The translations under genes were made by a program, and so were the position numbers. Positions 8,782-16,223 of a stretch of DNA of 64,000 nucleotides are shown piece by piece. Every line of letters begins with the position of its first letter. Positions within the stretch are counted from its first letter, which is position 1. The stretch is from Amycolatopsis vastitatis (lineage in GTDB: Bacteria; Actinomycetota; Actinomycetes; Mycobacteriales; Pseudonocardiaceae), in NCBI RefSeq assembly GCF_002234595.1, contig NZ_NMUL01000058.1, positions 52,169-116,168 on the forward strand. The letters run 5' to 3'. Under the pieces are notes generated by a model that saw only the letters and a list, made by a program, of their open reading frames with translations, was not told where the DNA came from and made no database searches.

Positions 8782-10571
8782 CGGTTCTTCCCGGGCAGGA
8801 ACTCCTGCAGCTTCGTCTTGACCCCCTGCGCCACGAGGTGGAACGCGTCGGGGTCGCCCTTCAGCACCGCCTGGGCGGCCGACTTCACCTGCTCGAAGGT
8901 GGCGTGCGGCGGGATCGGCGGCACGTCCGGGTCGCAGCGGACGTCGAGCACCGCCGGCTTGCCCGCGGTCAGGACGGTGTCCCAGGCCGTGGCCAGCTGG
9001 TCCGGCTTGTCGACCGTGACGGCGGCCAGGCCGAGGGACAGGGCGAAACCGGCGTAGTCGACGTCGGGCAGGCTCTGCGACTCCTCGAACTTCGGCGCGC
9101 CGCCCATCGCGCGCAGCTCCCAGGTCACCTGGTTCAGGTCGTTGTTGTGGAACACGCAGATCACGCAGCGCGGATCGCTCCACAACGTGTGGTAGCGCGC
9201 GATGGTGATCAGCTCGGCGAGGCCGTTCATCTGCATGGCGCCGTCGCCGACGAGCGCGATCACCGGCCGGTCGGGGTGGGCGAACTTGGCGCCGATGGCG
9301 TACGGCACGCCCGGGCCCATGGTGGCCAGCGTGCCCGACAGCGACCCGCGCATGTCGCCGCGCATGCGGAGGTTGCGGGCGTACCAGTTGGTGGACGAGC
9401 CCGAGTCCGCGGTGACGATGGCGTTCTCCGGGATCCGCTTCGACAGCTCGTTGACGATGGCCATCGGGTTCACCGGGTCGGCGTCGACGGCGGCTTCCTT
9501 GTCGACGGTGTCCCACCAGGACGCGACGTTCTTCTCGATCGTCTCGCGCCACGAGCGGTCCGGCTTGCTCTTCAGCCGCGGCAGCAGGGCGCGCAATGTG
9601 GCCGCGCTGTCCCCGACCAGGTTGACCTCGGTCGGGTAGCGCATCCCGATGAACCGGCCGTCGAGGTCGATCTGCACCGCGCGCGCCTGGCCGAAGTCCG
9701 GCAGGAACTGGCTGTACGGGAAGTTCGAGCCGACGATCAGCAGCGTGTCGCAGTCGCGCATCATCTCGTAGCTCGGCCGGGTGCCGAGCAACCCGATCGA
9801 GCCGGTCACCCACGGCAGGTCGTCGGGCAGGACGTCCTTGCCCAGCAACGCTTTCGCGACACCCGCACCGGTGACCTCGGCGACCTGGCGGACCTCCTCG
9901 GCCGCGTCGCGCGCGCCCTGCCCGACCAGGATGGCGACCTTGTCGCCGGCGTTGAGCACCTCGGCCGCCGCGTCGACGTCCCGCTCGGGCGGGACCGGGA
10001 CGGACCACGACGTGCCCGGCGGGCTGGACGGCACCTGCTTGAACGCGTGCTGCGGCGGGGAGTACTCCTCCTCCTGCAGGTCCGCCGGGATGATCAGGGC
10101 GGTCGGGCAGCGGGACGACTCGGCCGTCCGGATCGCCCGGTCGAGCGCGTTCGGCAGCTGCTCGGCGACGTTGACCTCGACGAGGTATTCGCTCGCGACG
10201 TCCTTGTAGAGCGCCTGCAGGTCGATCTCCTGCTGGTAGCTGCCGCCCATCGCGCTGCGCGCGGTCTGCCCGACGATCGCGACCACCGGGACGTGGTCGA
10301 GCTTGGCGTCGTAGAGCCCGTTCAGCAGGTGGATCGCGCCGGGGCCCGAGGTGGCCATGCAGACGCCGACCTTGCCGCTGAACTTCGCGTAGCCGACCGC
10401 CGAGAAGGCGGCCATCTCCTCGTGCCGCGCCTGCACGAACCGCGGCTGGTTGTCCGCCTTGCCGAACGAGGCGACGAGGCCGTTGATCCCGTCACCCGGA
10501 TAGGCGAAGACCTGGTCCACACCCCACTCGCGCAGGCGCTGGAGCAGGTAGTCGCCGACCGTCTGAGCCAT
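8778..10571 (-). CDS. thiamine-pyrophosphate enzyme, pyruvate oxidase / acetolactate synthase-like
   Basis: A 597-residue TPP-dependent enzyme with the usual three domains: the PYR domain has the cofactor-activating Glu (RHEEMAAF, near residue 52), a central domain follows, and the PP domain carries GDGAMQMNG ending in NN. It resembles PoxB/YdaP-type pyruvate oxidases and acetolactate synthase-like proteins that decarboxylate 2-keto acids. A strong AAAGGGAG site precedes the ATG. It is the second gene of the leftward operon, 40 bp after the DUF6292 gene. Oxidase versus ligase activity cannot be settled here. Confidence 0.86.
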   Translation of the reverse strand: MAQTVGDYLLQRLREWGVDQVFAYPGDGINGLVASFGKADNQPRFVQARHEEMAAFSAVGYAKFSGKVGVCMATSGPGAIHLLNGLYDAKLDHVPVVAIVGQTARSAMGGSYQQEIDLQALYKDVASEYLVEVNVAEQLPNALDRAIRTAESSRCPTALIIPADLQEEEYSPPQHAFKQVPSSPPGTSWSVPVPPERDVDAAAEVLNAGDKVAILVGQGARDAAEEVRQVAEVTGAGVAKALLGKDVLPDDLPWVTGSIGLLGTRPSYEMMRDCDTLLIVGSNFPYSQFLPDFGQARAVQIDLDGRFIGMRYPTEVNLVGDSAATLRALLPRLKSKPDRSWRETIEKNVASWWDTVDKEAAVDADPVNPMAIVNELSKRIPENAIVTADSGSSTNWYARNLRMRGDMRGSLSGTLATMGPGVPYAIGAKFAHPDRPVIALVGDGAMQMNGLAELITIARYHTLWSDPRCVICVFHNNDLNQVTWELRAMGGAPKFEESQSLPDVDYAGFALSLGLAAVTVDKPDQLATAWDTVLTAGKPAVLDVRCDPDVPPIPPHATFEQVKSAAQAVLKGDPDAFHLVAQGVKTKLQEFLPGKNR

Positions 10572-10611
10572 GAGTACTCCCTTTGCCGTTCCGGGACCGC
10601 CGCGCCCGCGG

Positions 10612-11004
10612 TCACCCCGAAGGGTGGCCGCACCGCGCGGTGTCTTCCCGGGCGTCTTCTTGGGCGCCTTCTGGGGGCTGTGCCAGTTCGGTGAGCGCGT
10701 CGCGGACCCGTCTTGCCACCACGGCGGGCCGCGGCCGCGGCGGGTCGGGCCAGCGGAGGAGGACGACCGGTTCTTCCGCGCCCTCGGGCTCCAGGGCCAG
10801 TGACCACCCGGTGCCGTCCGCCCACTGCAGCATGAGGAACCGGCCCGCGTGCCGCGGCGAGGAGTCGGCCAGCGCGATGTAGGCGGTCGACGGGCTGCCG
10901 TACTCGCTCCACGACGCGGCCGGTTCGACGCGCAGCAGTTCCGCGACCGCCTCCACGTAGTCGCGCAGGGCCGCCGTCTCGGCGTGCCCGGGATCCGGTT
11001 TCAC
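10612..11004 (-). CDS. DUF6292-like protein, first gene of the leftward operon
   Basis: A 130-residue soluble protein resembling the DUF6292 family, which is common in Pseudonocardiaceae and has no known function. I chose the GTG at 11004 because GGAAGGAGG lies about 11 nt upstream. The ATG at 11079 would add 25 basic residues and would place the coding region over the divergent operator. The gene runs away from the MarR gene and precedes the TPP enzyme. Confidence 0.65.
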   Translation of the reverse strand: MKPDPGHAETAALRDYVEAVAELLRVEPAASWSEYGSPSTAYIALADSSPRHAGRFLMLQWADGTGWSLALEPEGAEEPVVLLRWPDPPRPRPAVVARRVRDALTELAQPPEGAQEDAREDTARCGHPSG

Positions 11005-11073
11005 CGGTGCGGATGCCTCCTTCCGTGGCCGCCGTCTCGCGCCCACGAATTCGCTGTACCCGCTTTTCGTGCC

Positions 11074-11095
11074 TACCATACTTGCGTGACGCAAA
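11074..11095. promoter_or_regulatory. MarR operator over divergent promoters (copy 1)
   Basis: The perfect palindrome TTGCGTGACGCAA (11082-11094) contains the GTG start of the MarR gene. A rightward -10 TACCAT (11074-11079) ends 6 nt before that GTG, so the MarR mRNA is probably leaderless. A leftward -10 TATGGT (complement of 11075-11080) with TTCGCC about 18 bp upstream would serve the DUF6292 operon, and the palindrome then lies in its spacer. A protein bound here should block both directions. Confidence 0.7.
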
Positions 11096-11577
11096 CGTGG
11101 CGAACGCAGGAGGAGACGGACGCGGCCCTCGCCGCGCTCCGCGCGATGGTGGCGATCGCGGACTCGACGGTCGGGCGGAACACCGAACAGCTGACGCTCA
11201 CCCAGTTCCGCGCCCTGCGGGTGGTCCTCGACCGGACCCCGGTCACCATGGGCAAGGTGGCCCGCGAGCTGGCGTTGAACCCGTCCTCGGTCACCCGGGC
11301 GTGTGACCGGCTGGTCACCCTGAACCTGCTGGAGAAGGCGGCCAACCCGTTGAACCGGCGGGAGACGCTGCTGGCGCCGACGGCGGCGGGCCGTCAGCTG
11401 GTCGAGCGCGTGGACCGCGACCGGCGGCAGGTGCTGACGGCCGTGCTGGACCGGCTCGGTCCCGAGGTCCGTGCCGCGGTGACGGTCGCGTTCGCGCGGT
11501 TCGCGGGAGCGGTCGAAACGTACGAATCGGATTTTCCTACATTGTTGCGTGACGCAAACCAAACACCCCGAAAATGA
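11086..11577 (+). CDS. MarR family transcriptional regulator
   Basis: A 163-residue winged-helix MarR protein: the recognition region (VTMGKVARELALNPSSVTRACDRLV) and the wing (NPLNRRETLLAPTAAG) are typical. The GTG start lies inside the palindrome at 11082-11094. A second copy of the palindrome overlaps the last codons and precedes the oxidoreductase gene at 11640. This predicts autoregulation, control of the divergent operon and control of the downstream oxidoreductase. The ligand is unknown. Confidence 0.85.
   Translation: MTQTWRTQEETDAALAALRAMVAIADSTVGRNTEQLTLTQFRALRVVLDRTPVTMGKVARELALNPSSVTRACDRLVTLNLLEKAANPLNRRETLLAPTAAGRQLVERVDRDRRQVLTAVLDRLGPEVRAAVTVAFARFAGAVETYESDFPTLLRDANQTPRK
11538..11559 (+). 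promoter_or_regulatory. MarR operator and promoter before the molybdopterin oxidoreductase (copy 2)
   Basis: The same 13-bp palindrome TTGCGTGACGCAA recurs at 11545-11557, directly after a -10-like TACATT (11538-11543). The spacing copies copy 1. It lies in the last codons of the MarR gene, 80 bp before the oxidoreductase start, so it probably drives and regulates that gene independently of read-through. Confidence 0.65.
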
Positions 11578-11639
11578 CGTTTGCCTGTCCGCCGGCCGGG
11601 TATCCGGCGCTCCCGTGGCCATGATCGGAGGTCCTTGCG

Positions 11640-14024
11640 GTGGGAAAGCGCGACGGAATCACCCGGCCCTGGGGCACCAGGACGCCGTACGGGCCGGGGG
11701 AGCCGTGGCCGGCCCGCGTGGACAGCCACCTCGCCGACGGCGTGGCGCCCGGCGACGTCGAACGCTGGGTCCGCAGCGCCGCCGTGCTGCACGCAGGCGG
11801 GGACGGCCTCGACATCGCGGTGGCCGGCGGCCGGATCGCCGGCGTCCGCGGCCGTGCCGACGACCGCGTCAACCGCGGGCGCCTCGACCCGAAGGACCTC
11901 TTCGGCTGGCAGGCGAACTCGTCGCCGGACCGGCTGACGACCCCGCTGGTGCGCCGGGACGGCGAGCTCGCCGAGGCGAGCTGGGACGAGGCGATGGACC
12001 TGATCGTCCGGCGCAGCAAGGAACTCCTGGAAGAGCAGGGGCCGGGCGCGCTCGGGTTCTACACCAGCGGCCAGCTGTTCGCCGAGGAGTACTACACGCT
12101 CGCCGCGATCGCCCGCGGCGGCCTGGGCACCAACCACCTCGACGGCAACACCCGGCTGTGCACCGCGACCGCGGCCGCGGCGCTGAAGGAGTCCTTCGGC
12201 TGCGACGGCCAGCCGTCGTCCTACACCGACGTCGACCACGCCGACGTCATCGCCCTCTTCGGGCACAACATGGCCGAAACGCAGGCCGTCCTCTGGTCGC
12301 GTGTCCTCGACCGGCTCGCCGGGCCGAACCCGCCGGCGGTGCTCTGCGTCGATCCGCGTGACACCCCGGTCGCCCGGGCGGCGACGCTGCACCTGGCGCC
12401 GCTGCCCGGGACCAACCTCGCGCTGATGAACGGGCTCCTGCACGAGATCATCGAGCACGGCTGGGTCGACCGCGGCTACGTCGAGCGCTGCACGGTCGGC
12501 TACGACGACCTCGCGGCGATGGTCGCGGACTACCCGCCCGAGCGCGTCGCCGGGATCTGCGGCGTCGACGCCGCGCGGATCCGCGAAGCCGCCCGGCTGC
12601 TGGGCACCGCCGAACGGCTGCTGTGCACGGTGCTGCAGGGTTTCTACCAGTCGCACCAGGCCTCCGCGGCCGCCGTCCAGGTCAACAACCTCGTCCTGCT
12701 GCGCGGCATGCTCGGCAAGCCCGGGGCCGGCGTGCTGCAGATGAACGGCCAGCCCACCGCCGAGAACACCCGCGAATGCGGGGCCGACGGCGACCTGACC
12801 GGGTTCCGCAACTGGGCCAACGACGACCACGTGGCCGAGCTGGCGAAGCTGTGGAACGTCGACGAGAGCAAGATCCCGCACTACGGGCCGCCGACGCACC
12901 TGATGCAGATGCTGCGGTACGCCGAAACCGGCACCCTGCGGTTCCTCTGGGTGTCGGCCACCAACCCGGCCGTGTCGCTGCCCGAACTGCGCCGCGTCCG
13001 GTCTATTTTGGACTCTTCACGGCTGTTCCTGGTGGTGCAGGACGCGTTCCTCACCGAGACCGCGGAATTTGCCGACGTCGTGCTGCCCGCGGCACTCTGG
13101 GGTGAGAAGATCGGTACGTTCACCAACGCCGACCGCACGGTGCACCTGTCGGAGAAGGCGGTCGAGCCACCCGGGCAGGCCCGTCCCGATCTGGACATCT
13201 TCCTCGACTACGCGCGGCGGATGGACTTCCGCGGCAACGACGGCGAACCGTTCCCGCAGTGGCACGACGCCGAAACGGCGTTCGAGGCGTGGAAACGCGC
13301 GTCGGCCGGGCGGCCGTGCGACTACAGCGGCTTGAGCTACGCGAAGCTGCGCGAGGTCAGCGGCGTCCAATGGCCGTGCACTCCCGACAGCCCGGACGGG
13401 ACCGAACGGCTCTACACCGACGGGAAGTTCTTCGCCCAGCCCGACTACTGCGAGAGCTACGGCCGGGACCTCGTCACCGGGGCACCGATGGAACCCGTCG
13501 AGTACCAGGCCATGAACCCGGACGGCAAGGCCATGCTCAAGGCGGCCGAATACGTGGTGCCGCACGAAACGCCCGGCGAAGACCACCCGTTCTTCCTGAT
13601 CAACGGCCGGACCCTCTACCACTTCCACACCCGCACGAAGACCGGCCGCGCCCCGGAGCTGCGGGCGGCGGCGCCGGAGGTGTGGCTCGAGGTGTCCGAA
13701 CGGGACGCGGCCGCCGCCGGGCTCGCCGAGGGCGACCTGGCGGAGGTCTCGACACCCCGCGGCGCCGTCCACGCCCGCGTCCGGATCGGTGGCATCCGCG
13801 ACGGCGTGCTGTTCCTGCCGTTCCACTACGGCTACTGGGACGTCGACCACGCGGCGGGCAAGGACGGCGACCGCGCCGCCAACGAGCTCACCTTCACCGA
13901 CTGGGACCCGGTGTCCAAGCAGCCGCTGTTCAAGACCGCCGCGGCCGCGCTGCGCCGGATCGGCCCGCCGGCCCCGCGCCCGGAGCCGGTGCCCGCGGCC
14001 GTCGACGAGGAGGTTGTCCGATGA
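11640..14024 (+). CDS. FdhF/nitrate-reductase-like molybdopterin oxidoreductase lacking the N-terminal Fe-S cysteines
   Basis: A 794-residue protein of the molybdopterin oxidoreductase superfamily with the molybdopterin and molybdopterin-dinucleotide-binding domains. NTRLC with Cys174 is the likely molybdenum ligand. In relatives that I know, an N-terminal CxxCxxxC motif binds a 4Fe-4S cluster. Here the matching stretch AAVLHAGGDG (47-56) has Ala48, His51 and Asp55, and there is no Cys before residue 174. The rest of the protein is well conserved. Its stop overlaps the next gene (ATGA). The substrate (formate, nitrate or other) and the electron route are uncertain. Confidence 0.83.
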   Translation: MGKRDGITRPWGTRTPYGPGEPWPARVDSHLADGVAPGDVERWVRSAAVLHAGGDGLDIAVAGGRIAGVRGRADDRVNRGRLDPKDLFGWQANSSPDRLTTPLVRRDGELAEASWDEAMDLIVRRSKELLEEQGPGALGFYTSGQLFAEEYYTLAAIARGGLGTNHLDGNTRLCTATAAAALKESFGCDGQPSSYTDVDHADVIALFGHNMAETQAVLWSRVLDRLAGPNPPAVLCVDPRDTPVARAATLHLAPLPGTNLALMNGLLHEIIEHGWVDRGYVERCTVGYDDLAAMVADYPPERVAGICGVDAARIREAARLLGTAERLLCTVLQGFYQSHQASAAAVQVNNLVLLRGMLGKPGAGVLQMNGQPTAENTRECGADGDLTGFRNWANDDHVAELAKLWNVDESKIPHYGPPTHLMQMLRYAETGTLRFLWVSATNPAVSLPELRRVRSILDSSRLFLVVQDAFLTETAEFADVVLPAALWGEKIGTFTNADRTVHLSEKAVEPPGQARPDLDIFLDYARRMDFRGNDGEPFPQWHDAETAFEAWKRASAGRPCDYSGLSYAKLREVSGVQWPCTPDSPDGTERLYTDGKFFAQPDYCESYGRDLVTGAPMEPVEYQAMNPDGKAMLKAAEYVVPHETPGEDHPFFLINGRTLYHFHTRTKTGRAPELRAAAPEVWLEVSERDAAAAGLAEGDLAEVSTPRGAVHARVRIGGIRDGVLFLPFHYGYWDVDHAAGKDGDRAANELTFTDWDPVSKQPLFKTAAAALRRIGPPAPRPEPVPAAVDEEVVR

Positions 14025-14500
14025 AGCTCGACCTGGTCCTGCGCGAGCTGCACCGCGCCGAGACGACCCTGGCCAAGGACCTGCTGAAGACCGCCGACCG
14101 GCACCACGCGGAACACGAGGTCTGCCACGTCGCCCGCGACCTGGCCGGCTGGTCGGCGGCACACGTCCGCGACGTCGCCCGCGCCGGCCGGGCGCACGGC
14201 CTGGACCTCGGCGAGGACATCCCGGGCCCGGGTCCCCTGGAACCGTTGCGGACGGCTTTGGCCGAGTTGAGCGGCCGCCGTCCGGAGCCGGGCCTGCTGC
14301 TGCTCGCGGACCTGCGCCGCCTCCACCGCCGGGCGGCCGGGGTGTCGCTCGACTGGGAGCTGCTCGCCCAGGCCGCGCAGGCGGCGAAGGACACCGGGCT
14401 GCTGGAGCTGGCGAGCCGCTGCCACCCGCAGACCCTGCGGCAGCTGAAGTGGACCAACGCGATGCTGAAGGTGCTCTCCCCGCAGATCCTGACCAGCTAG
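14021..14500 (+). CDS. helical partner protein of the molybdopterin oxidoreductase
   Basis: A 159-residue, mostly helical soluble protein that I do not recognise. Its ATG overlaps the oxidoreductase stop by 4 bp, so both are made together. Several His, Cys and Glu residues near the start (HHAEHEVCH, near residue 28) could bind metal. A role as chaperone or electron-transfer partner is suggested only by the coupling. Confidence 0.55.
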   Translation: MKLDLVLRELHRAETTLAKDLLKTADRHHAEHEVCHVARDLAGWSAAHVRDVARAGRAHGLDLGEDIPGPGPLEPLRTALAELSGRRPEPGLLLLADLRRLHRRAAGVSLDWELLAQAAQAAKDTGLLELASRCHPQTLRQLKWTNAMLKVLSPQILTS

Positions 14501-14514
14501 GTCAGGCGGCGACG

Positions 14515-15759
14515 TCATCCGTCCCGGGCGCCCCTGAGGAAAGCCAGCGGGTTGTCGCCGAAGCGGACGAGGGTCCGGCGCCGCAGCACCGAGCTGACGG
14601 CGGCCGCGGCGACGCCCCAGACGGCGGTCACCACGACCACCGCGGGCGCCGGGAGGACCAGGCTCAGGAAGGCGAGGTTCACGGTGGCGACGACCGACGC
14701 GACCCGGGCCAGGCGGTGGTACCAGCGCTGGGAGCCGTCCGCGAAGACCCGGGTGCCGACGAGGTAGGCCGCCAGGCCCGAGGTGAGGAGCCACACCGCC
14801 GCGGGCGGCGGGGACTCGTGCAGCGAAAGGTTCACCCCGGCCGCGACCAGCAGCAACGCGAAAGCCGGGGCGAGGTGGCCGCCGGCGTACAGCGAGTAGG
14901 CGAGCGCGGGGTTGCCGCCGGAGAGGCTCAGCATGCGCTCGTAGATCTCCGCGGCCGACGTGAAGTACATCCACCACAGCGCGCCCGCGAGCACCAGGCC
15001 GCCGACCATGGCCAGCCAGTAGGCGACGTCGTCGGCGGGACGTTCGAGCGCCGCCGTGCCGACCGTGATCACCAGCTCGCCGAGCAGCAGGATCATGAAG
15101 AGCCCGAAGCGTTCCGCGAGGTGTGCGGAGTCGACCGCCAGGCTCGGGTCGCGCGGCGGGGCGAGCATCGCCCGCCACCGCGTCTCGCGCGTGGGCCGCT
15201 CCCGTCGCTCGCCGCGCCGCCGGTCCCGTTCGCCGAGGAGCAGCGCCCCCGCTTCCTGCAGCAGTGCCACGGTCCACAGCCCCCAGCTGTAGGGGAGGAT
15301 CGCCGAGACACCGAACAGGACCGCGGAAATCGCGTAGGCCGAGGTGATCCGGCGCTGGTCGAGACCGGGCCGGGCCGGCCACCGGTGGGCGGCCGCCAGG
15401 ATCACCCGGACACCGGCCATGGCCACCGCGAAGATCGCGGGATGCCCTTCGAAGACGTGGTGCACCTGGGTGGCGGCGATCGCGCAGGGAATCGTGCCGG
15501 CGAGCACGAACAGCCGGTCGGCCGCGCGGCCGTCGTCGCCGCGGCGGTTGTAGAGCACGGCAAAGCCGATCCACGTCCACCACAGCGTCACGAACAGGCC
15601 CAGCGCGCCGGCGACGCGAGCCCAGTGCGGGTCTGCGACCATGCTGTGCGCCACCTGGCCCACCGCGAACACGAAGACCAGATCGAAGTACAGCTCGACC
15701 CAGCCGACCCGCTTGCCGTGGCCGGCCGCGGCGCGGGTTTCCTCGTCCATGTCGGTCAC
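14515..15759 (-). CDS. ltrA: low temperature requirement protein A (LtrA) family membrane protein
   Basis: A 414-residue polytopic membrane protein of the LtrA family, recognised by ELYFDLVFVFAVGQ near the N-terminus and about ten hydrophobic segments. The biochemical role of the family is unknown. The GTG at 15759 follows a possible -10 (CAGAAT) by 6 nt, so a leaderless start is possible; an ATG three codons later is the alternative. It converges on the oxidoreductase pair with a 14-bp gap. Confidence 0.85.
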   Translation of the reverse strand: MTDMDEETRAAAGHGKRVGWVELYFDLVFVFAVGQVAHSMVADPHWARVAGALGLFVTLWWTWIGFAVLYNRRGDDGRAADRLFVLAGTIPCAIAATQVHHVFEGHPAIFAVAMAGVRVILAAAHRWPARPGLDQRRITSAYAISAVLFGVSAILPYSWGLWTVALLQEAGALLLGERDRRRGERRERPTRETRWRAMLAPPRDPSLAVDSAHLAERFGLFMILLLGELVITVGTAALERPADDVAYWLAMVGGLVLAGALWWMYFTSAAEIYERMLSLSGGNPALAYSLYAGGHLAPAFALLLVAAGVNLSLHESPPPAAVWLLTSGLAAYLVGTRVFADGSQRWYHRLARVASVVATVNLAFLSLVLPAPAVVVVTAVWGVAAAAVSSVLRRRTLVRFGDNPLAFLRGARDG

Positions 15760-16223
15760 GGGGGGATTCTGCCGAGTCCCCGGCCGAGACTCTCACCCGG
15801 GCGTCGCACGGGAATAAATAACACACCGTTCGGACAATGGCCGAATTCGTCCCGGCGACTGCTGTGGGTAATTCTGCCGCCAGCACGAAGGCGTGCGTTG
15901 TTTACTGCTCAGTAGGCACTGGAACTGCGCGAATGCACTTGAACAGTGTGCAAGCAGCGACCATGGCCACACAATGCGTGAACTGTGGGATCGGGTCGGA
16001 ATCAATTCGATCCCCGTGGTCCGAAACGCTGCCCTGCAGGGTTGACAAGGGTGCCGGACGTGATGTCTTCTGCTGATCGGCTCGATCAACGCCACGTCTT
16101 CCCCGGTCCGGGAGCCGGGATTTCCGTCCACTGAGGACGTGCGCGATCGGCCCACTGGGGTTCCTGGTCCTGTCCGAGTTCGACATCAGCCGTGCGCGCG
16201 GCTGGGAATCGAGCGATTCCGCC
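15760..16223. other. intergenic region between ltrA and the conservon
   Basis: This 464-bp stretch separates divergent genes and looks less GC-rich than its surroundings. Open frames inside it (for example 15837-16076 on the plus strand) lack a ribosome site and have non-coding codon use. A small inverted repeat, GGAATC-gagc-GATTCC (16205-16220), ends just before the cvnA ATG and could limit its translation. I see no clear promoter or RNA gene. Confidence 0.5.

Noticed and set aside
15837..16076. 79-residue plus-strand frame in the same gap
   Set aside because: It has scattered Cys residues but no ribosome site or third-position GC bias.
15793..16155. 120-residue minus-strand frame in the ltrA/cvnA gap
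   Set aside because: Codon use is unlike its neighbours, no ribosome site is present, and it overlaps the likely cvnA promoter region.
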